A stretch of 64,000 nt of DNA from Shimia thalassica (GTDB lineage: Bacteria > Pseudomonadota > Alphaproteobacteria > Rhodobacterales > Rhodobacteraceae): NCBI RefSeq assembly GCF_001458215.1, contig NZ_CYTW01000002.1, forward strand, positions 248,001-312,000, read 5' to 3'. Below, in pieces: positions 18,251-27,071 of this stretch. The notes below the pieces were generated by a model, which was not told the DNA's origin, made no database searches, and was given only the letters and a program-made list of their open reading frames with translations. Position 1 is the first letter of the stretch. The number at the start of each line of letters is the position of its first letter. The translations under genes were made by a program, and so were the position numbers.

Positions 18251-19605
18251 TAATTCGCTCCCTCATCCCGCTTTTTCTTTTTAGACTTTAATAAATCGAA
18301 CATTTTGGTGGTGAGACCCGGTTTGGTCACCTGCTTGGCCCGCGCCAGAGCCAAAGCTTCGGCAGGGACGTCTGACGTGATGACAGATCCGCTTGCCGTC
18401 ATCGCCTGATCCCCAATGGTGACGGGCGCGACCAGCATTGTGTTCGACCCGATAAAGGCGTTCGCCCCGATCGTGGTTTTGTGCTTCATCACGCCATCGT
18501 AATTACAGGTGATGGTGCCCGCACCGATGTTGGTGTCATGGCCCACAGAGGCATCACCGATATAGCTCAGGTGGTTCACCTTGGCGCCCTCGTCGAGGAT
18601 GGCGTTTTTAATTTCCACGAAATTGCCGATCCGAACGTTCTCTGCCAGCTCGGCACCGGGGCGCAGGCGGGCATAGGGGCCAACAACCCCGCCGCGCGAC
18701 ACGTGACAGCCTTCAAGGTGCGAGAATGCACGGATGTGCGTGCCGCTTTCGACTGTTACATCGGGCCCGAAATAGACGTTTGGCTCAATCACGGTGTCGC
18801 GCCCGATGATGGTGTCATGGCTGAGCATGACGGTTTCTGGCTGTTGCAGCGTGACCCCGAGGTCCATCAACTCTGCACGTGCCCGTGCCTGAAAAATGGC
18901 TTCGGCCTGCGACAGGTGCAGGCGCGAATTGATGCCAAGGGTTTCTTCTTCTTCACAGGCAACGGCCGTCACCGAAAGCCCTTTGCCGCGTGCGATACCG
19001 ACGATGTCTGTCAAATAATATTCGTCTTGCGCATTGTTGGCTTCAACGGCGTCGATCAACGCGAATATCTCTTCGCGACCGGCCAGCATAACGCCACTAT
19101 TACAGAATGTTATGGCGCGCTGTTCATCGGTGGCATCCGCATACTCGACGATCGCAGAGAGTTGGTCGCCATCCATTACAAGGCGGCCGTATTTGCCGGG
19201 GTCTGCAGCTTCAAAGCCCAGAACAACCACGGCGTTGTCTTTGCGTGCGGCGACCATATTTTCGAGAGTTTCGGAGCGCACAAAAGGTGTGTCCCCAAAC
19301 AGGACAATCACGTCGCCGTCAAAATCGGCCAATGCGGCGCGCGCGGCGTCTACTGCATGTGCGGTGCCTTTTTGCTCTTCCTGCAAAACCACGGTGGCCT
19401 CGGGATCATAGTCTTCGACCGCCGCTTTCACCGCGTCGAACCCGTGACCTGCCACAATGACGGTACGCTCGGGGTCCAGAGGCGCGCCGGAACGCATGGC
19501 GTGAATCAACATCGGAGCGTTCGCGATCTGGTGCAGAACCTTCGGCATATCCGAGTTCATCCGCGTGCCTTTGCCTGCGGCAAGGATGACAAGTGCAGTG
19601 CTCAT
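18250..19605 (-). CDS. glmU: Bifunctional UDP-N-acetylglucosamine pyrophosphorylase/glucosamine-1-phosphate N-acetyltransferase
   Basis: A 451-residue two-domain enzyme making UDP-GlcNAc. The N-terminal nucleotidyltransferase half begins VILAAGKGTRMNSDMPKVLH; the C-terminal half is a left-handed beta-helix of hexapeptide repeats (for example VRIGNFVEIKNAILDEGAKVN and IGAGTITCNYDG) that acetylates glucosamine-1-phosphate. I chose ATG 19605, after AAAGAG, which gives the standard N-terminus; an upstream frame to 19665 adds 20 basic residues. It is the first gene of the glmU-glmS transcript and is divergent from gph. Confidence 0.96.
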   Translation of the reverse strand: MSTALVILAAGKGTRMNSDMPKVLHQIANAPMLIHAMRSGAPLDPERTVIVAGHGFDAVKAAVEDYDPEATVVLQEEQKGTAHAVDAARAALADFDGDVIVLFGDTPFVRSETLENMVAARKDNAVVVLGFEAADPGKYGRLVMDGDQLSAIVEYADATDEQRAITFCNSGVMLAGREEIFALIDAVEANNAQDEYYLTDIVGIARGKGLSVTAVACEEEETLGINSRLHLSQAEAIFQARARAELMDLGVTLQQPETVMLSHDTIIGRDTVIEPNVYFGPDVTVESGTHIRAFSHLEGCHVSRGGVVGPYARLRPGAELAENVRIGNFVEIKNAILDEGAKVNHLSYIGDASVGHDTNIGAGTITCNYDGVMKHKTTIGANAFIGSNTMLVAPVTIGDQAMTASGSVITSDVPAEALALARAKQVTKPGLTTKMFDLLKSKKKKRDEGAN

Positions 19606-19742
19606 ACGTGTTTTCTCTTTGTATTTGTTGTTTGCCCGTTTTATCCGTTCAAGGCATCGGCGCAAGGCCGCGGGCCATCAAAAGGCGTTACGCAGTGTAA
19701 CAGCGATGGGCGAAAATACGCCATAACAGGCAGGAGAGCAGT

Positions 19743-20414
19743 ATGCGAACGGTTGTGTTTGACCTTGATGGAACGCTGGCGGACACCAGCGGAGACCTTT
19801 TGGCGGCGGCCAATGCGTGTTTTCAGGCGATGGGGGAAGGCGACGTTTTGCGCGTTGAAACCGATGCGGGAACTGCGTTGCGGGGCGGCAAAGCCATGCT
19901 GACACTGGGTCTGACGCGGCTCGGACGCATGGATGCGGCTCTGGTCGACAGCTATTATCCCATGTTGCTCGAGGCCTACGGCGCTGCCATCGACACCCAT
20001 ACATTCCTCTATCCCGGCGCGATGCAGGCTGTCGCAGACCTAAGCGCGATGGGTTATGGCGTTGGGATCTGTACCAACAAACCCGAAGCATTGGCAGAAC
20101 AGCTTATGGCCTCATTGGGGGCGCGGGACGCATTTGGGGCATTGGTCGGGGCAGATACGCTTGCGGTGCGCAAACCCGATCCCGAACCTCTGTTTGAAAC
20201 CGCGCGCCGTCTGGGGGGCGATCCAGCCAAAACCCTTTTGATCGGAGACAGCGTGACCGACCGGGAAACAGCGCGTGCTGCGGGCGTGCCGTCAGTACTT
20301 GTCACTTTTGGCCCCAGCGGCGAAGACATGGCGGCGCTCACACCAGAAGCTCTTTTGCATGATTACGCGGACTTGCCAGATATGGTTCAGGATTTGATCG
20401 GCGTGAACAGGTGA
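19743..20414 (+). CDS. gph: HAD-IA hydrolase, phosphoglycolate phosphatase-like
   Basis: A 223-residue haloacid-dehalogenase phosphatase. Motif I is VVFDLDGTLADT with the nucleophilic Asp, motif II lies in GVGICTNKPEALA, Lys of motif III is in RKPDPEPLFE, and motif IV is LIGDSVTDRETARAAGV. This pattern and the cap length fit Gph, which removes 2-phosphoglycolate formed in DNA repair or photorespiration-like metabolism. AGGAG precedes the ATG. Its last 28 bases overlap the end of the convergent MmgE/PrpD gene. The exact substrate is less certain than the fold. Confidence 0.85.
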   Translation: MRTVVFDLDGTLADTSGDLLAAANACFQAMGEGDVLRVETDAGTALRGGKAMLTLGLTRLGRMDAALVDSYYPMLLEAYGAAIDTHTFLYPGAMQAVADLSAMGYGVGICTNKPEALAEQLMASLGARDAFGALVGADTLAVRKPDPEPLFETARRLGGDPAKTLLIGDSVTDRETARAAGVPSVLVTFGPSGEDMAALTPEALLHDYADLPDMVQDLIGVNR

Positions 20415-21697
20415 TCGGTGAGGGTCGAGAGGGGACCGTTCGCCAGCTCTCTCAGACCGTTTTCAATGTGCATCGCGCGTTCGGCGCCGATCACGGGATC
20501 GGCCAGACCGTGAAATTTATCGCGTAACTCTTGGGCTGTGGGCGGTTTGGTATGATCCCATTTGGGTTCCATCCAAGCCCCTTCCAATTTTGTGCCGTTC
20601 TTCAAACGCAATGTCGTGCGCGCAAACCGTTGCGCGGGAAACTTTTCGTTCGCGAAATCGGACTCGATGACCTCGGTCGCATCTGACAGGCGCAGCACTT
20701 CGGCATCCTGCAGGGCCGCCCCCTCAAGATGTTCGGGGCGCACGTCTTGGTGAACCAGTGCGGCGGCAACAGGGAAGGATGTCGAATATTGCGCCTCTTC
20801 GCCGTTGCGAGGACGCTTTGTCGCCAGCCTGACTGATTCAAGGAACGTGTGAATTTCGATGCTTTCAATGTCGCTTGTCCCGACATCATGAGTTTGCTGC
20901 AATGCCATTGCGCCTTCCATGGGCGCCTGTGCCCAGCGGCAAACGGGGTAGGGTTTGTAATACTGTTCCAGAATGTACCAGCGTTCGCCTAAATCCGCCC
21001 AAAAGTCCGGGGCATCTTCCACAGTTATGGCCGGTGCGCCCGTAAATCCCTTTGCGGCCAGACGTGCGGCTGACAGGCCGGTCATGGCGCCCCATCCGGC
21101 TCCGTCTTTGACCATTGTCGGAAAATCGATGCATCGCATCATCTGGCTTCTGGGGGCGTGGTATTCTGCAATGCCCAGCGCATGCCGTGTTGTATCCGCA
21201 TCCAGCCCCATTAGACGAGAGGCCGCTGCCGCCGCCGCAACCGCGCCCCAGCTGCCAGAGGTGTGGTAATCGGGGCATGTGGCGTGCTGGGCCATTGCCG
21301 TGCGCGCACCAATTTCATACCCGACCACAACTGCTTCCAGAAATGCGCGTCCGCTGGCGTTCGCAACATGGGCCGCCATCAATGCAGCGGGCACCATGGG
21401 GGCCGCAATGTGCCCCTTGGCGGGATTGAACCCGTCGTGACCATCCAGTGAATCGATCATCATCCCCGCAGCCAGCGCACCGCCAAGAGGGCTTGCCATG
21501 CGCCCGTCGAACAGCAGGGGAATTGTGCCGCCGAAATCTTCGTGGGCGTGGTCACGGATGATTTGGGACGTTGGTGTGGGAAAACCGCCTGCACCGACCC
21601 CCAAGACGTCCAAAAGGTTCAGTTCTGCCTGCGTTTTGACCGCATCTGACAAAGAGTCCCATGTCAGCGCATGAATGAATGTGATCGGGTTTGCCAT
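20387..21697 (-). CDS. MmgE/PrpD-family protein
   Basis: A 436-residue member of the family that includes 2-methylcitrate dehydratase and cis-aconitate decarboxylase. Recognisable parts are AELNLLDVLGVGAGGF near the N-terminus, DGHDGFNPAKGHIAAPMVPAAL with the active-site Asp/His region, GSWGAVAAAAAASRLMGL, and PYPVCRWAQAPMEGAM. I chose the ATG at 21697, 12 bases after GGAGG; the long frame upstream reads against the degT gene and is unlikely. No prpB or prpC lies nearby, so a methylcitrate role is not supported. It is divergent from degT. Confidence 0.85.
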   Translation of the reverse strand: MANPITFIHALTWDSLSDAVKTQAELNLLDVLGVGAGGFPTPTSQIIRDHAHEDFGGTIPLLFDGRMASPLGGALAAGMMIDSLDGHDGFNPAKGHIAAPMVPAALMAAHVANASGRAFLEAVVVGYEIGARTAMAQHATCPDYHTSGSWGAVAAAAAASRLMGLDADTTRHALGIAEYHAPRSQMMRCIDFPTMVKDGAGWGAMTGLSAARLAAKGFTGAPAITVEDAPDFWADLGERWYILEQYYKPYPVCRWAQAPMEGAMALQQTHDVGTSDIESIEIHTFLESVRLATKRPRNGEEAQYSTSFPVAAALVHQDVRPEHLEGAALQDAEVLRLSDATEVIESDFANEKFPAQRFARTTLRLKNGTKLEGAWMEPKWDHTKPPTAQELRDKFHGLADPVIGAERAMHIENGLRELANGPLSTLTDHLFTPIKS

Positions 21698-21850
21698 GTT
21701 TCTATTCATCCTCCAAAGACACGGTAACAGGCAGGCGTGATCTCTGAGGTCTGTTTGCGACATGGAATTGTGATTTATGTTGGCGCATGGGCGGAAACTG
21801 TGTCCTATGCAGCGATAAGAACATCGACACGTGATTGTAAGGCCACACCT

Positions 21851-23044
21851 ATGACCGAGACGTTTCAAGGAAGTTTCACACAGCAAGAACCCATTCCGGA
21901 CGAGGGTATCGAAGCCGCGATGCGGGTGCTTCAAAGTGGCCGTCTGCACCGATACAATGTTGGACCGGACGAGCAGGGCGAAACGGCTTTGCTGGAACAG
22001 GAATTCGCTGCGCAAATGGGCGCAAAATACTGTCTGGCGGTTGCATCTGGCGGATATGCGCTTGCCACATCCTTGCGCGCTTTGGGGGTTAAGCCCGGCG
22101 ACAAGGTTTTGACCAATGCCTTTACACTTGCGCCGGTGCCCGGTGCGATTGCCAGCGTCGGCGCCATTCCCGTTTTTGTCGGCGTGACCGAAAACCTTGT
22201 GATCGACCTTGAAGATCTGCGCGCCAAAGCCGCCCAAGCGGATGTTTTGATGCTGTCCCATATGCGGGGGCACCTGTGCGACATGGATCTTTTGATGGAG
22301 ATCTGTGACGCGACAGGGCTAAAGGTTGTTGAGGATTGCGCCCATACGATGGGCGCGAAATGGAAAGAAACCCTGTCGGGTCGCCACGGTGCGATGGCCT
22401 GTTATTCCACGCAAACCTATAAACACGCCAACTCGGGTGAAGGCGGATTGCTGGTTTCTGACGATGATGAGTTGATGGCCAAGGCGATCATGCTGTCGGG
22501 GTCCTACATGTTGTATGAGCGGCATCTGGCGCGCCCTCCGATGGAAGTGTTCGAAAACGTGAAATACGAAACCCCCAATATTTCCGGCCGCATGGATCAT
22601 CTGCGTGCGGCAATCCTGCGTCCGCAATTGCGCGATCTCGACCAGCAGGTTGCGCGCTGGAACGAACGTTATCGCGTGATCGAGGACGGCCTGCGCGACA
22701 CTCCCGGTTTGACCGTGGTAGAGCGCCCGGAACAGGAAACCTATGTCGGGTCATCCATTCAGTTCCTGTTGCTGGATTGGGATGCCGACAAGATTGACGA
22801 TGTGTTGCAACGCTGTGCGGCGCGCGGGGTCGAGTTGAAATGGTTTGGCGGTGCAGAACCGGTTGCCTTCACTTCGCGTTATGATTCATGGCGGTACGCG
22901 CCCTCTGAAGCCATGCCTGAGACGGATCGCGTTTTGGCCGGTGTGATTGACATGCGCATTCCCCTGACGTTTTCGGTCGAGGACTGCGCCTTTATTGCAA
23001 GCATCATTCGCGCCGAAGTCAGCGCGGTTTGGCAAGAAGGCTGA
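21851..23044 (+). CDS. DegT/DnrJ/EryC1/StrS-family aminotransferase
   Basis: A 397-residue PLP enzyme of the sugar-aminotransferase family. The fold-type I pattern is visible: LAVASGGYALATSLRALGVKPGD, VVEDCAHTMGAKW with the PLP-binding Asp, and the internal aldimine Lys in STQTYKHANSGEGGLL. Such enzymes usually aminate keto-sugars for polysaccharides or antibiotics, but no sugar-nucleotide gene is near, so the substrate is open. I use ATG 21851; an upstream in-frame ATG at 21737 would add 38 residues unlike the family. It converges on the APC permease gene. Confidence 0.82.
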   Translation: MTETFQGSFTQQEPIPDEGIEAAMRVLQSGRLHRYNVGPDEQGETALLEQEFAAQMGAKYCLAVASGGYALATSLRALGVKPGDKVLTNAFTLAPVPGAIASVGAIPVFVGVTENLVIDLEDLRAKAAQADVLMLSHMRGHLCDMDLLMEICDATGLKVVEDCAHTMGAKWKETLSGRHGAMACYSTQTYKHANSGEGGLLVSDDDELMAKAIMLSGSYMLYERHLARPPMEVFENVKYETPNISGRMDHLRAAILRPQLRDLDQQVARWNERYRVIEDGLRDTPGLTVVERPEQETYVGSSIQFLLLDWDADKIDDVLQRCAARGVELKWFGGAEPVAFTSRYDSWRYAPSEAMPETDRVLAGVIDMRIPLTFSVEDCAFIASIIRAEVSAVWQEG

Positions 23045-23077
23045 TGCTGTTTTGTGGGTGCGAACGGGGGCAGGGAT

Positions 23078-24364
23078 TTAACCCAACTTTGTGAAGACCC
23101 ACGCACCCAAAGACAGAAGCCCATAGAGCACCAGAACAAAAGCAAGCTGCGCAGGCGCATGCGCGGCTTCGAACCACAAAATCAGGATTGCACCAGCTGA
23201 CAGCCCGCCAATGGCGGCGATGGTCATCGCGGGATGGGCTTCGGTCTTGCCGCGATGTACGTGGTTGGCCCAAGCCATCAGAAGCGAGACCAGCAAAAAT
23301 GTGATTGATCCAAACTCGAGGATCAGACGCAGGTCTCCGATCAGGATCAGCAGGCAAGCAAATCCGGCCATTGAGAGAACGGCATTGCGGGGAATGCCAC
23401 GAGGGCGCGGTGCCATCCATTTTGGAAAGAACCCGTCCCGCGCGATGACAGACATCAGACGTGACGCACCAAACAGCGTGCCGGAAATGGCGCTCATGGT
23501 GGCGAGCAATGCGCCCGCGATCACCAGGTGTGTCCCGATCGGCCCCAGAATATCGCCCGCACCCGAGGCCAGCGCGTGTTCCTGATTGGCGATGATCTCG
23601 TCAAACGGGATGGCAAGCACTGCTCCGACAGCGATCACAACATAGACCACGGTGGCAAGCGTCACCGCTGCATAAATTGCCCGGGGAATATTGTGTTCGG
23701 GACGGGCCATGTCATCCATGGCATGTATGACCAGCTGGAACCCCTCATACGCCACAAAGGTGACCGAGGCGATTGTCACGATCCCGAGCAACGGGATTGG
23801 GGTGTCGACGGGGAACAGCTCTGGAAGGCCGATTGAAGCGTTGCCCCATAAGACGCCTGCCACCACCAGCAGAATCACGATCTTGGTATAAACGAGTAGA
23901 TCTTCGAGGCGCCCCATACCTTTTGTCGACCAGATGTTCACTCCGGCAAAGGCGAGAATGATGCTCCAAGCCACAATTTTTCTGAGCCACGGATCATCGG
24001 AAAACGGGGCAATGGCGTATGAGGCAAACGTGAAGGCATAAAGTGCAATTGTCGAAATGTAGCCAAACACAACCCACCAGCCAATAAGCGCAGCCGAGAA
24101 GTCGTGATGGGGAAAGCTGCGCTTGAAAAAGGCATAGGTCGCGCCTTCGTCACGATAGAAAAGTGCAAGCTTTACATAGGAATAGGCCGCAAGTGTAGCG
24201 ATGCATCCCCCCAGCCCGATGGCGACGGGTGTCCATGCCCCAATGGTGGCGACGCTCAGCCCCAGAACCGTGAAAATGCCCCCTCCGACCATCCCGCCCA
24301 AAGCAATCGCAATCAGTTCAGCAAGACCGAGAGGCGGGGCGGTTGAAGGGCGGTCAGGGCGCAT
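23078..24364 (-). CDS. APC-family amino acid/polyamine permease
   Basis: A 428-residue inner-membrane transporter with about 12 hydrophobic helices. The first helix motif GLAELIAIALGGMVGGGIFTVLG with its GxGIF break is the APC-superfamily substrate site; the sixth-helix region is VTFVAYEGFQLVIHAMDD, which resembles the LAT/YfnA type. Neither possible start (24364 or 24421) has a convincing ribosome-binding site; 24364 gives the more usual N-terminus. It is divergent from ivd, and a small dyad lies in the shared gap. The transported amino acid is unknown; a branched-chain substrate would fit the neighbour but is a guess. Confidence 0.82.
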   Translation of the reverse strand: MRPDRPSTAPPLGLAELIAIALGGMVGGGIFTVLGLSVATIGAWTPVAIGLGGCIATLAAYSYVKLALFYRDEGATYAFFKRSFPHHDFSAALIGWWVVFGYISTIALYAFTFASYAIAPFSDDPWLRKIVAWSIILAFAGVNIWSTKGMGRLEDLLVYTKIVILLVVAGVLWGNASIGLPELFPVDTPIPLLGIVTIASVTFVAYEGFQLVIHAMDDMARPEHNIPRAIYAAVTLATVVYVVIAVGAVLAIPFDEIIANQEHALASGAGDILGPIGTHLVIAGALLATMSAISGTLFGASRLMSVIARDGFFPKWMAPRPRGIPRNAVLSMAGFACLLILIGDLRLILEFGSITFLLVSLLMAWANHVHRGKTEAHPAMTIAAIGGLSAGAILILWFEAAHAPAQLAFVLVLYGLLSLGAWVFTKLG

Positions 24365-24433
24365 GTCGCAAGCACATTGTTTGAGGTTGTCTGGAAAAAA
24401 TCTTGATCGAATGCATGACATGATCTAGTTTAA

Positions 24434-24447
24434 TGAACAAGCGTTCA
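24434..24447. promoter_or_regulatory. Dyad TGAAC-N4-GTTCA between APC permease and ivd
   Basis: TGAACAAGCGTTCA is a perfect five-base-arm dyad 22 bases before the ivd start and outside the permease gene if 24364 is its start. It resembles half-sites bound by TetR-type repressors of acyl-CoA genes. It is short enough to occur by chance, and no regulator gene is adjacent. Confidence 0.35.
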
Positions 24448-24468
24448 ATAATGGGAGTGTTTTGAGCG

Positions 24469-25635
24469 ATGTTCATGCACACAATGAATTTTGATCTGGG
24501 TGAAGACGTCAACGCCATGCGAGAGATGGTGCACCGCTTTGCTCAGGAACGGATCAAACCGATGGCGGCCGAGGTCGACCAGAAAAACGAATTTCCAAAC
24601 GAGCTTTGGAAAGAGTTTGGTGATTTGGGCCTTTTGGGCATTACCACACCGGAAGAATACGGTGGGGCAGGGATGTCATATCTCGCGCACGTCATCGCAG
24701 TGGAAGAGATCGCACGGGCGTCGGCGTCGGTGTCTCTGTCTTATGGCGCGCATTCGAATTTGTGCGTGAACCAGATCAAGCTGAACGGCAACGAAGAGCA
24801 AAAGCAGAAATATCTGCCGGGTCTCATTTCGGGCGAAAACGTTGGCGCGCTGGCAATGTCAGAACCATCCGCGGGCTCGGACGTGGTGTCGATGAAACTG
24901 CGCGCGGAAAAGCGCAACGACCGCTATGTTCTGAACGGCAACAAATACTGGATCACCAACGGTCCCGACGCGGACACGCTTGTTGTCTATGCCAAGACCG
25001 ATCCGGATGCAGGCGCGCGCGGAATGACCGCCTTTATCGTTCAAAAAGACTTTAAGGGTTTTTCGACATCGCCGCATTTTGACAAATTGGGCATGCGCGG
25101 ATCGAACACGGCCGAGCTGATCTTTGATGATTGCGAAGTGCCCTTCGAAAACGTTCTCGGCGAAGAGGGCAAAGGCGTTGCGGTTCTGATGTCCGGTTTG
25201 GACTACGAGCGTGTGGTTCTTGCGGGAATTGGCACCGGTATCATGGCGGCCTGCCTTGATGAGGTGATGCCATACATGGTCGAGCGCAAACAGTTCGGTC
25301 AACCCATCGGAAGCTTCCAGCTGATGCAGGGCAAGATCGCGGATATGTATACCGCGATGAACTCGGCGCGTGCCTATGTTTATGAAGCTGCCAAAGCTTG
25401 TGACCGTGGTGAAATCACACGTCAGGACGCTGCCGCATGCTGTCTCTATGCCTCTGAAGAAGCCATGAAGGTTGCCCATCAGGCCGTACAGGCCTTTGGC
25501 GGCGCGGGCTATCTGAGTGACAACCCTGTCGGTCGTATTTTCCGGGATGCCAAGCTGATGGAAATCGGTGCGGGCACGTCGGAAATCCGTCGCATGCTGA
25601 TCGGTCGTGAACTAATGGCATCGCAAGGTGCATGA
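24469..25635 (+). CDS. ivd: Isovaleryl-CoA dehydrogenase
   Basis: A 388-residue acyl-CoA dehydrogenase that converts isovaleryl-CoA to 3-methylcrotonyl-CoA in leucine breakdown, donating electrons to ETF. Two features separate it from other acyl-CoA dehydrogenases: the catalytic Glu is Glu247 in [10 protein letters not shown] on helix G, and the usual C-terminal Glu position is Ala in [14 protein letters not shown]-contact blocks [19 protein letters not shown] and [17 protein letters not shown] are intact. The following genes encode the next three pathway steps. GGGAG lies 11 bases upstream of the ATG. It ends in a strong terminator. Confidence 0.95.
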   Translation: MFMHTMNFDLGEDVNAMREMVHRFAQERIKPMAAEVDQKNEFPNELWKEFGDLGLLGITTPEEYGGAGMSYLAHVIAVEEIARASASVSLSYGAHSNLCVNQIKLNGNEEQKQKYLPGLISGENVGALAMSEPSAGSDVVSMKLRAEKRNDRYVLNGNKYWITNGPDADTLVVYAKTDPDAGARGMTAFIVQKDFKGFSTSPHFDKLGMRGSNTAELIFDDCEVPFENVLGEEGKGVAVLMSGLDYERVVLAGIGTGIMAACLDEVMPYMVERKQFGQPIGSFQLMQGKIADMYTAMNSARAYVYEAAKACDRGEITRQDAAACCLYASEEAMKVAHQAVQAFGGAGYLSDNPVGRIFRDAKLMEIGAGTSEIRRMLIGRELMASQGA

Positions 25636-25638
25636 AAA

Positions 25639-25673
25639 AAAGCCCGTGTGACCGAGAGGGGCACACGGGCTTT
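25639..25673. terminator. Bidirectional terminator after ivd and ompW
   Basis: Stem AAAGCCCGTGTG (25639-25650) pairs perfectly with CACACGGGCTTT (25662-25673) around an 11-base loop, with a run of A on the left. It lies between the convergent ivd and ompW genes and can end both transcripts. Confidence 0.85.
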
Positions 25674-25721
25674 CGCATGAATTCGGCTGGGCCGTTGTGG
25701 CCCAACCGCAATTTTACAGGA

Positions 25722-26324
25722 TCAGAAGCGGTGCACGTAGGATACGCCCAGAACAATCGGATCGATCTCAGCTGTGCCGATGTAAGCACCGTTCAGATAA
25801 GTGTCGCTTTCGATGTCCATATAGCGCGCTTCAAAGCGAACCGATCCGGTGTCGCTGATCTGATAGTCAACACCGATGGTGGCTGCGAGGCCCCAGCTGT
25901 CTTCGAGCTTGAGGTTGCCAAGCGGGCTGCTTTCTTCAAAGAAAGTGGTGTAGTTCACGCCAACACCAACGAAAGGCTTCCAGGCCGACTTGGTCACAAA
26001 GTGATAGTTCAGCGAGATTGTGGGCGGCAGGTGCTTGGTTGTACCGGCATAAGCACCACCAAGGCTGATGTCATGCGAGAAGGGCGAAGCGGCCAGCAAC
26101 TCGATACCGAGGTTGTCGCGGATAAAGTATTCAGCAGTCAGCGACAACTGGGTGTTGTCGTCGATGGTGGCAGATGCGCCAGCAAGAGTGCCATTGTCGG
26201 ATTTGGGGTTCACGTTGGCGATACCAACACCAACGGTCCAGTCGCCTTGCGATTGCGCAAGAAGAGGGCTGGCCAAAACGGTCAAAGCAGTGGTCAGGGC
26301 CAAGGCGGCAGTCGTACGTTTCAT
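25722..26324 (-). CDS. ompW: OmpW-family outer-membrane beta-barrel protein
   Basis: A 200-residue outer-membrane protein: a signal peptide (MKRTTAALALTTALTVLASPLLAQ) and an eight-stranded barrel with OmpW signatures such as LSLTAEYFIRDNLGIELLAASPF and KPFVGVGVNYTTFFEE, ending in a terminal Phe (SYVHRF) used for Bam-mediated insertion. OmpW proteins form small hydrophobic channels and are often induced when oxygen falls. AGGTAAGACA precedes the ATG at 26324. An FnrL-like box lies 59 bases upstream. It splits the leucine cluster and reads against it. Confidence 0.92.
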   Translation of the reverse strand: MKRTTAALALTTALTVLASPLLAQSQGDWTVGVGIANVNPKSDNGTLAGASATIDDNTQLSLTAEYFIRDNLGIELLAASPFSHDISLGGAYAGTTKHLPPTISLNYHFVTKSAWKPFVGVGVNYTTFFEESSPLGNLKLEDSWGLAATIGVDYQISDTGSVRFEARYMDIESDTYLNGAYIGTAEIDPIVLGVSYVHRF

Positions 26325-26382
26325 TGTCTTACCTATTACAGAGTTTGCCCGCCGACCCTGTGCCGAGTCGCCAACCAAGACT

Positions 26383-26396
26383 CTGATCTGGATCAA
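26383..26396 (-). promoter_or_regulatory. FNR/FnrL-type binding site upstream of ompW
   Basis: On the minus strand the sequence is TTGAT-CCAG-ATCAG, one base from the consensus TTGAT-N4-ATCAA. It is centred about 66 bases before the ompW ATG, which fits a class II activator site near -41 if the leader is about 25 bases. It is also 63 bases from the divergent LprI-like gene, so it could act on both. Confidence 0.65.
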
Positions 26397-26458
26397 TTTT
26401 ATGTCAGTGCCTCAAGTGGTGCTTTAAAATTGGACCATATAAATAAGGGGAGTTGCAT

Positions 26459-27052
26459 ATGATGCATATCGACCTTTCATTTTCTGCATGTCTGTTGGCG
26501 CCGGACTCTGCGTCGGGCGCGCATGTATTCTCGGGCGTCCACAGAACAAGAACGTTGCTGGCTGGTGCCATGTTGACCTGTCTGGCAAGCGCTCCAGCAT
26601 TTGCGCAGGATTTGGTCTTTGATCCTACCGGCACCATCAGCTGTCTTGCGACAATGGTTGAGGATCAGGATCCGACCAGCTGTGTCGGTACATCTGCAAA
26701 CGCCTGCATGGAGGCCTCTCCGGGGGGCGGATCCACGGTGGGGATGGGCGGATGTCTCGAAAAGGAACGCCTCTATTGGGACGGACGCCTGAACGCGGCC
26801 TACTCAAAGGTGCGCACCGCCGCCAAGGCCATTGATGCAGAGATGCAAGATCTCGGATCCAGCGCGCCGTCGCAAGGCGAAGCCCTCGTCAAGATGCAGC
26901 GCGCATGGATCGCGTATCGCGATGCGACTTGTGACTATGAAAGATCGCTCTGGGGCGGAGGTACAGGCGGCGGACCCGCCACTGTCTCTTGCCACATGTA
27001 TTTGACCGCCGAACAGGCGCTTTATCTCGAGGCCCAAGAGGGCATCAACTGA
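26459..27052 (+). CDS. Lysozyme-inhibitor LprI-like (DUF1311) exported protein
   Basis: A 197-residue protein with the LprI-type domain in its C-terminal half: [22 protein letters not shown], then [19 protein letters not shown] and a final Cys in [19 protein letters not shown] hydrophobic export segment ([19 protein letters not shown]) ends with an AxA cleavage site near residue 50, so about 30 residues precede it; the real start may be downstream, although AAGGGGAG stands just before ATG 26459. The periplasmic role is probably lysozyme resistance or envelope maintenance by family analogy. Extra cysteines in the linker may form disulphides. Confidence 0.75.
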   Translation: MMHIDLSFSACLLAPDSASGAHVFSGVHRTRTLLAGAMLTCLASAPAFAQDLVFDPTGTISCLATMVEDQDPTSCVGTSANACMEASPGGGSTVGMGGCLEKERLYWDGRLNAAYSKVRTAAKAIDAEMQDLGSSAPSQGEALVKMQRAWIAYRDATCDYERSLWGGGTGGGPATVSCHMYLTAEQALYLEAQEGIN

Positions 27053-27071
27053 ACTTCAGGGAAAGACCGAA

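Noticed and set aside
18251-18300. Possible glmS ribozyme/riboswitch
   Set aside because: glmS overlaps glmU; there is no leader, and such ribozymes are a feature of Firmicutes.
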